A DNA stretch of 9,539 nt, taken from Lachnospiraceae bacterium UBA3845 (GTDB lineage Bacteria; Bacillota; Clostridia; Lachnospirales; Lachnospiraceae). Made by a program: the position numbers and the translations under genes. This document shows, piece by piece, positions 6,529 through 9,539 of the stretch. The DNA lies in NCBI GenBank assembly GCA_002392705.1, contig DGHP01000185.1, positions 39,436 through 48,974 of the forward strand, given 5' to 3'. Under the pieces are notes generated by a model. The model saw nothing but the letters and a program-made list of their open reading frames with translations, was not told where the DNA came from and did no database searches. Numbering within the stretch: position 1 is the stretch's first letter; each line of letters opens with the position of its first letter.

Positions 6529-7435
6529 TCTTCACCTTCTCCTTCCGAAACAGAGCTTTCTTTGAGAGCACAGCCTTATTCTGCAGCTGTGTCAGGCGAT
6601 CCCTGAGCTGTTTCTGACTGACGTTCCGGTCCAGCCTTCCCTTAAAGGCAAGGGAAATATTGCCGGTTTCCTCCGACACGATGATGGTCAGGGAATCCGT
6701 CACCTCCGAGACGCCGACGCCTGCCCTGTGCCGTGTTCCCAGTTCCTTGCTCAGGTTCATATTATCCGAGAGAGGCAGGTAGCAGGTAGCGGCGGTAATG
6801 CGGTCACCGCGGACGATCACCGCTCCGTCGTGAAGCGGGGTATTGTGCTCGAAGATATTGATCAGCAGCTGGCTGGTCAGGATAGCGTCCACTTCGATTC
6901 CGGTTCTCTCGAACTCATGGAGATTCTCATTCTGCTCGATCACGATCAGAGCGCCTGTCTTGACGCCTGCCATCTCGACCGACGCCCGGACCAGTTCCTC
7001 GACTGTACGGTCGCTGAAGCGCTGCTCGACCTGCTTGCCGGAGCGGAACAGACTGAACAGGGAGACATGGTTCAGGATCTCTCTCTCACCCAGCGACTCA
7101 AGAACCTTGCGCAGCTCCGGCTGGAAGACGACAACTCCCGTGATAATCGCGATGCTCAGTCCCTGATTAATCAGGTAGATCAGCGAATCCATCTGGAAAA
7201 GATAGATCAGGGTAACCGCCACCCCCAGCACCAGTATTCCTCTCAGGAGCGCCCAGGCGTGGGTGCTCTTGATCCAGTTCAGTATGCGGAATACCAGCCA
7301 TCCCAGAATCAGGATCTCCACGACATCCGTCGCGGTGATGGAAAAGGAAGGCAGATTCATCCAGTAAAAGGGAAGGTGGAGCCAGTATAAATGACGGCTC
7401 ATCCACGCTGACAGATCTGATATGAAATTAGTCAT
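6518..7435 (-). CDS. cdaA: Diadenylate cyclase CdaA (c-di-AMP synthase)
   Basis: A 305-aa membrane enzyme that joins two ATP into c-di-AMP, the messenger for potassium/osmolyte balance and wall integrity. Three hydrophobic spans (about 36-53, 62-80, 84-103) precede the DAC (DisA_N) domain, about 115-275. The catalytic motifs are intact: DGA at 203-205 within HDGAVIVRGDRI, and RHR at 235-237 within GTRHRAGVGVSE. Common CdaA proteins are about 270-280 aa; the extra length is an aromatic N-terminal stretch of about 30 residues (LYWLHLPFYWM) and a basic C-terminal tail. The start at 7435 is supported by an AAGGAGGAAG-type site (7441-7450). It overlaps the preceding 316-aa gene by 8 bp and the following cdaR by 11 bp, a tight operon. 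The function is clear from motifs and partner. Confidence 0.96.
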   Translation of the reverse strand: MTNFISDLSAWMSRHLYWLHLPFYWMNLPSFSITATDVVEILILGWLVFRILNWIKSTHAWALLRGILVLGVAVTLIYLFQMDSLIYLINQGLSIAIITGVVVFQPELRKVLESLGEREILNHVSLFSLFRSGKQVEQRFSDRTVEELVRASVEMAGVKTGALIVIEQNENLHEFERTGIEVDAILTSQLLINIFEHNTPLHDGAVIVRGDRITAATCYLPLSDNMNLSKELGTRHRAGVGVSEVTDSLTIIVSEETGNISLAFKGRLDRNVSQKQLRDRLTQLQNKAVLSKKALFRKEKVKNGS

Positions 7436-8378
7436 ACCTGCTTCCTCCTTCCTTCTTTCTGCCTGTCCGCCCGCGCTGCATCTTCGGTACGGCCCTCACA
7501 TAGTACATATAGTCGTCATCCTCAAAGCGCAGAATCTCTGTTCTGCGGTAATCAAGGGAAAAACGGAAAATAAGGACAATCGCCGCCAGGACCAGTCCGA
7601 CCGCAAGATCCGCGGCCATAGAGGGCACATTGAAGCCCGCGGGATACACAAGTCCTTTGATTCCATACAGCATAATCAGCGCCGCGAGCCCTGCCAGTAC
7701 AGAGACAGGCGCCATATAGGACGCGGGAATAATCCGCAGCACATAGACAATCAGAAAAGCAGCCGTCAGAACGATTGCCGTCAGGACCCATGCCTCAGAG
7801 GAGAGCACCCCCTCCATCAGTCTGAGAACATGCTCGGGTGTCCGGGTCCCCACAGTAAACGCAGGCTCTATTCCCGCCTCCGCAAGAGCGGGTATGCCGA
7901 GTGCAGCCGGGAAGGCCGCCAGAAAACAGCCGGCAACAATGCCGGGAACCGCGTTCAGTTCCAGAAGCAGAGCCCCTGCCAGAACGGCTGCGGACGGAAT
8001 CTTCAGCAGGCACAAAAGCGTCACCGTAATCACAACCCATGCGTCTTCCGGGAAAAAGCTGAAAAACAGAAGCAGGAAGAGAAGTTCCAGCACTGCTGCC
8101 GCCAGAGCGGCTTCCACGCTGCAGGTCCAGGCGCAGAAAACAATCCATGCGCACAGGGGGAGAATTGCGGAAGCGCCAGGCAGAAGACACCCTGCAGCGC
8201 CTGCTGCAAGAGAGGGAAGAAAACGGACCGGATCCGCAGCTGTACCGCCGCAGCCCGTGAGCAGAATCATACAGCACAGGGCGGTAAGAGCGGCGAATTT
8301 CAGAAAGAGATTCAGAACCGTATCATGCATGGAATAAAACAGGGCGATCCTGTCCCTGATCCCAAGAAGTACTTTCAT
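7428..8378 (-). CDS. Polytopic membrane protein of unknown function, upstream of cdaA
   Basis: 316 aa with about eight to ten hydrophobic segments (clear ones near 23-41, 53-85, 88-109, 113-137, 143-164, 195-214, 222-242, 255-273). It ends in a soluble basic/acidic tail with the striking motif RTEILRFEDDDYMYYVRAVPK (279-299), then RGRTGRKK. The LLTGCGG near residue 39 resembles a lipobox but lies inside a membrane span after 38 residues, so I do not call it a lipoprotein. The region 165-195 is a polar loop. I recognise no transporter or enzyme family. It overlaps cdaA by 8 bp, so it is translationally coupled to the c-di-AMP synthase and may work with it, possibly as an assembly or sensing partner (inference only). 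The ribosome binding site is modest (AGGGGA, 8 nt before ATG). Confidence 0.85.
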   Translation of the reverse strand: MKVLLGIRDRIALFYSMHDTVLNLFLKFAALTALCCMILLTGCGGTAADPVRFLPSLAAGAAGCLLPGASAILPLCAWIVFCAWTCSVEAALAAAVLELLFLLLFFSFFPEDAWVVITVTLLCLLKIPSAAVLAGALLLELNAVPGIVAGCFLAAFPAALGIPALAEAGIEPAFTVGTRTPEHVLRLMEGVLSSEAWVLTAIVLTAAFLIVYVLRIIPASYMAPVSVLAGLAALIMLYGIKGLVYPAGFNVPSMAADLAVGLVLAAIVLIFRFSLDYRRTEILRFEDDDYMYYVRAVPKMQRGRTGRKKEGGSRYD

Positions 8379-8451
8379 AGCTGAATCCCCTGCCTTTCTC
8401 TGCTTCCGGGCTCCTGCGGCTGTTCTTTAAGCTGCCGCGGATATCCTTCTG

Positions 8452-9015
8452 TTACCAGTCCGGTTCGTCTCCTGAATCATCATAAGCGGCATCTGCAGAT
8501 CCGGAGTCTCTGAAGCCGGAATATTCGCAGCCGGATTCTTCATAAGCCGGGTCTTTGTCCGGAAAGCCTTCCTCTCCGGAGTCACTGAAAGGGACGCTTC
8601 CATAAGCGGAGCCGTCCGTCCTCCATCCCTGTCCGTCCTGCATCTCACTGAGCTGCAGCAGCAGTTTCTGGTACTCGTCCGCCTTCCCGCGCTCCTTCCG
8701 GCACCTCATCATGGAAACAGGCAGGGAAATCCCGACTGTCACTGCAAGCACCAGCAGATAAAGCATCCCGGATCTTCGGATCAGAGGAAGCAGAGCATCT
8801 CCCGCAAAGCTGCCGAGAAGAAAATCGATATGGCTGACCGCCCAGATCATAAGGCCGATCAGATAAAGCGCAGTCATCCGGAGCACATTCAGCCAGACAG
8901 GATTCGTAACACGGTCAATACGGAACGAATCTTCCGCATCGCGGATCTGCCGTCCGCAGTGCTTCTCAAGCATCGCCAGCCGCGCCATGATTCTGATCTT
9001 TTCCGGATCCGCCAT
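8452..9015 (-). CDS. Two-span membrane protein with repetitive acidic tail, unknown function
   Basis: 187 aa. Residues 1-40 are a charged N-terminal region, probably helical (MADPEKIRIMARLAMLEKHC). Two membrane spans follow (about 44-62 and 84-102) separated by a short loop, then a basic segment (MMRCRKERGKADEY) and a short possible coil (112-125). The tail 130-187 is acidic and Ser/Gly/Asp rich with 20-residue spacing of AYG (137), AYEESG (157) and AYDDSG (177). I know no family for it. Its start at 9015 is backed by a very strong purine-rich site (GGGAGGAGGGG). An in-frame ATG at 9048 inside the leader element would add 11 residues. It is the first gene after the promoter at 9090-9118 and lies 73 bp before the 316-aa gene, so it probably leads the c-di-AMP operon. 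Confidence 0.82.
   Translation of the reverse strand: MADPEKIRIMARLAMLEKHCGRQIRDAEDSFRIDRVTNPVWLNVLRMTALYLIGLMIWAVSHIDFLLGSFAGDALLPLIRRSGMLYLLVLAVTVGISLPVSMMRCRKERGKADEYQKLLLQLSEMQDGQGWRTDGSAYGSVPFSDSGEEGFPDKDPAYEESGCEYSGFRDSGSADAAYDDSGDEPDW
8481..8609. repeat. 60-bp periodic repeat in the acidic tail
   Basis: CATAAGC recurs at 8481, 8541 and 8601, exactly 60 bp apart, and encodes the A-Y positions of a 20-residue period. CCGGAGTC(T/A)CTGAA also occurs twice, at 8501 and 8576, out of that register. The repeats are degenerate, which suggests old duplications in a low-complexity tail. Confidence 0.55.
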
Positions 9016-9018
9016 AGT

Positions 9019-9029
9019 CCCCTCCTCCC
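9019..9029 (-). promoter_or_regulatory. Ribosome binding site of the 187-aa gene
   Basis: GGGAGGAGGGG on the minus strand, 3 nt before ATG 9015, with the GGAGG core 8 nt away. It lies 3 nt after the 3' strand of the predicted leader stem. The same arrangement precedes HPr. Confidence 0.8.
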
Positions 9030-9032
9030 GAA

Positions 9033-9078
9033 GCAGAATCTGTACCATGATTCAGTGCTCCGGATGACTATTCTGCAG
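9033..9078 (-). promoter_or_regulatory. Leader element copy 2, upstream of the 187-aa gene
   Basis: Second copy of the element at 5051-5100. GCAGAAT (9070-9076) pairs fully with ATTCTGC (9033-9039) around a 30-nt loop holding AGTCATCCGG and TCATGGTACAG. It begins about five bases after the predicted transcription start (near 9083), so it would form the 5' end of the operon mRNA. ATG-GTA-CAG from 9048 is in frame with the gene. Confidence 0.6.
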
Positions 9079-9089
9079 CACTATTGTTA

Positions 9090-9118
9090 ATGATACCACG
9101 CACTGGCATTTTTCACAA
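9090..9118 (-). promoter_or_regulatory. Promoter of the c-di-AMP operon
   Basis: On the minus strand TTGTGA (9113-9118), a 17-bp spacer, then TGG-TATCAT (-10 at 9090-9095, 5 of 6 matches with an extended -10 TG). The predicted start is near 9083. It would drive the 187-aa gene and, with no obvious terminator after it, the 316-aa gene, cdaA and cdaR. Confidence 0.7.
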
Positions 9119-9190
9119 TCGGGCAACTGTCATCAATTCATCAGGAAAACTGTTCCGGGTTACATTTCGCGGCACTCCGCATACCAAAAC

Positions 9191-9245
9191 ACAGACCGGC
9201 TTTCGCTCCGCCCGGATCACCGGGGCAAAGCAAAAACCGGTCTGT
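9191..9245 (-). terminator. Long 23-bp hairpin after tRNA-Leu, probable terminator
   Basis: ACAGACCGG and CCGGTCTGT close a 55-nt structure of 23 pairs and a 9-nt loop, without a bulge. Read as minus-strand RNA all 23 positions pair, four of them as G-U. Read as plus-strand RNA those four become A/C mismatches. This favours a minus-strand transcript, that is the tail of the tRNA-Leu unit. The following bases on the minus strand are GTTTTGG, a short U-run. Confidence 0.6.
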
Positions 9246-9260
9246 TTCATTTACGGATCT

Positions 9261-9289
9261 GCCGGGAATAAGAGCCCGGCTTTTCTTTC

Positions 9290-9290
<1 letters not shown>
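9261..9290 (+). terminator. Hairpin with T-rich tail, plus-strand terminator in form
   Basis: GCCGGG (9261-9266), 8-nt loop, CCCGGC (9275-9280), followed on the plus strand by TTTTCTTTCT. It looks like a plus-strand terminator, but I see no plus-strand gene upstream of it. It may insulate the tRNA gene from opposing transcription or act in trimming the tRNA 3' end. Confidence 0.35.
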
Positions 9291-9369
<79 letters not shown>

Positions 9370-9390
9370 CTGTTTTTTCTCATCCAGTGG

Positions 9391-9419
9391 ATTCTATCAT
9401 TTTCTTATGCAAAATACAA
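9391..9419 (-). promoter_or_regulatory. Promoter of tRNA-Leu
   Basis: TTGTAT (9414-9419), 17-bp spacer, TGA-TAGAAT (-10 at 9391-9396, 5 of 6 matches with extended -10 TG). The start would be near 9384, about 15 nt before the tRNA. The -35 is weak (3 of 6). Confidence 0.55.
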
Positions 9420-9451
9420 CATGTTTGTCCCGCTGCGGCATAGCTGCAAAC

Positions 9452-9483
9452 AAAAAGGACTTCCGAATCAACGGAAATCCTTT
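9452..9483 (-). terminator. Intrinsic terminator after the partial tRNA
   Basis: AGGATTTCCG and CGGAAGTCCT form a 10-bp stem (one G-U on the minus strand) around TTGATT, followed by TTTTTG on the minus strand. It separates the partial tRNA from the tRNA-Leu unit. Confidence 0.85.
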
Positions 9484-9510
9484 AATCACACTGCCATACG
9501 GGCAGCCGAA

Positions 9511-9539
9511 TGAGGCATCGGGGACTCGAACCCCGGACA
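9511..9539 (-). tRNA. Partial tRNA (3' part), identity not determined
   Basis: On the minus strand a T-arm CGGGG-TTCGAGT-CCCCG is followed by the 3' acceptor strand ATGCCTC and discriminator A (9511). The 5' acceptor should therefore be GAGGCAT. The anticodon is beyond the window end. CCA is not encoded. Confidence 0.85.

Noticed and set aside
7428..8378. Lipoprotein call from LLTGCGG in the 316-aa protein
   Set aside because: The cysteine is at residue 43 within or after a membrane span preceded by a long polar N-terminus, unlike a lipoprotein signal peptide.
7422..8384. Plus-strand frame of 320 codons opposite the 316-aa membrane gene
   Set aside because: Its composition is highly charged and low in hydrophobics, as expected from reading membrane-protein DNA backwards; the minus-strand gene overlaps cdaA in operon fashion.
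8379..8451. Terminator or promoter between the 187-aa and 316-aa genes
   Set aside because: The GCGGC/GCCGC pairing here has a 13-nt loop and no T-run, and no -10/-35 pair is convincing, so I treat the genes as co-transcribed.
9019..9118. c-di-AMP riboswitch (ydaO type) or T-box in the operon leader
   Set aside because: The leader is under about 70 nt, too short for either, and the T-box core AGGGUGGNACCGCG is absent; GGUACAG is only a superficial resemblance.

Overview
The window looks like chromosomal DNA of a fairly G+C-rich Clostridia-type Firmicute, most plausibly Lachnospiraceae. The reasons are the cdaA-cdaR pair, an HPr with both His15 and Ser46, a secreted L,D-transpeptidase with glucan/choline-binding-type repeats, strong GGAGG-type ribosome binding sites, and tRNA genes without an encoded CCA. 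I see no mobile element, phage gene or CRISPR array.

Left part (1-3313, minus strand): a two-gene piece of a surface-polysaccharide locus. A sigma-A-type promoter at 3285-3313 reads into an unusual fusion protein, a membrane polyprenyl-phosphate sugar transferase joined to a family 2 glycosyltransferase. A polysaccharide-export ABC permease follows 18 bp later. The ATPase partner would lie beyond base 1.

Middle (3364-4726, plus strand): a single-gene unit for a secreted L,D-transpeptidase, with an extended -10 promoter that diverges from the polysaccharide promoter. It ends at a terminator that can serve both strands, because the next gene (HPr) converges on it.

Right-centre (4754-9118, minus strand): a probable operon read from a promoter at 9090-9118. 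The order is a 187-aa membrane protein of unknown function, a 316-aa polytopic membrane protein of unknown function, cdaA (c-di-AMP synthase) and cdaR (its YbbR-type regulator), with HPr after a 152-bp gap. The first three junctions are a 73-bp gap and overlaps of 8 and 11 bp. glmM, the usual third gene of cdaA-cdaR-glmM, is absent and HPr stands in its place.

Right end (9191-9539, minus strand): the 3' part of one tRNA, its terminator, a promoter, a complete tRNA-Leu (anticodon TAG) and a long hairpin that probably ends that transcript.

The most interesting signal is a roughly 40-nt element that occurs twice, 34 of 40 aligned positions identical. It lies just upstream of the ribosome binding site of HPr (5062-5100) and of the first gene of the c-di-AMP operon (9039-9078). 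Each copy can form a stem closing a 30-33 nt loop, with the 3' strand of the stem at or just before the Shine-Dalgarno. Two stem pairs differ between copies by compensatory double changes. Each copy also holds an ATG-GTA-CAG in frame with the downstream gene. It may be an undescribed structured leader linking HPr and the c-di-AMP operon.
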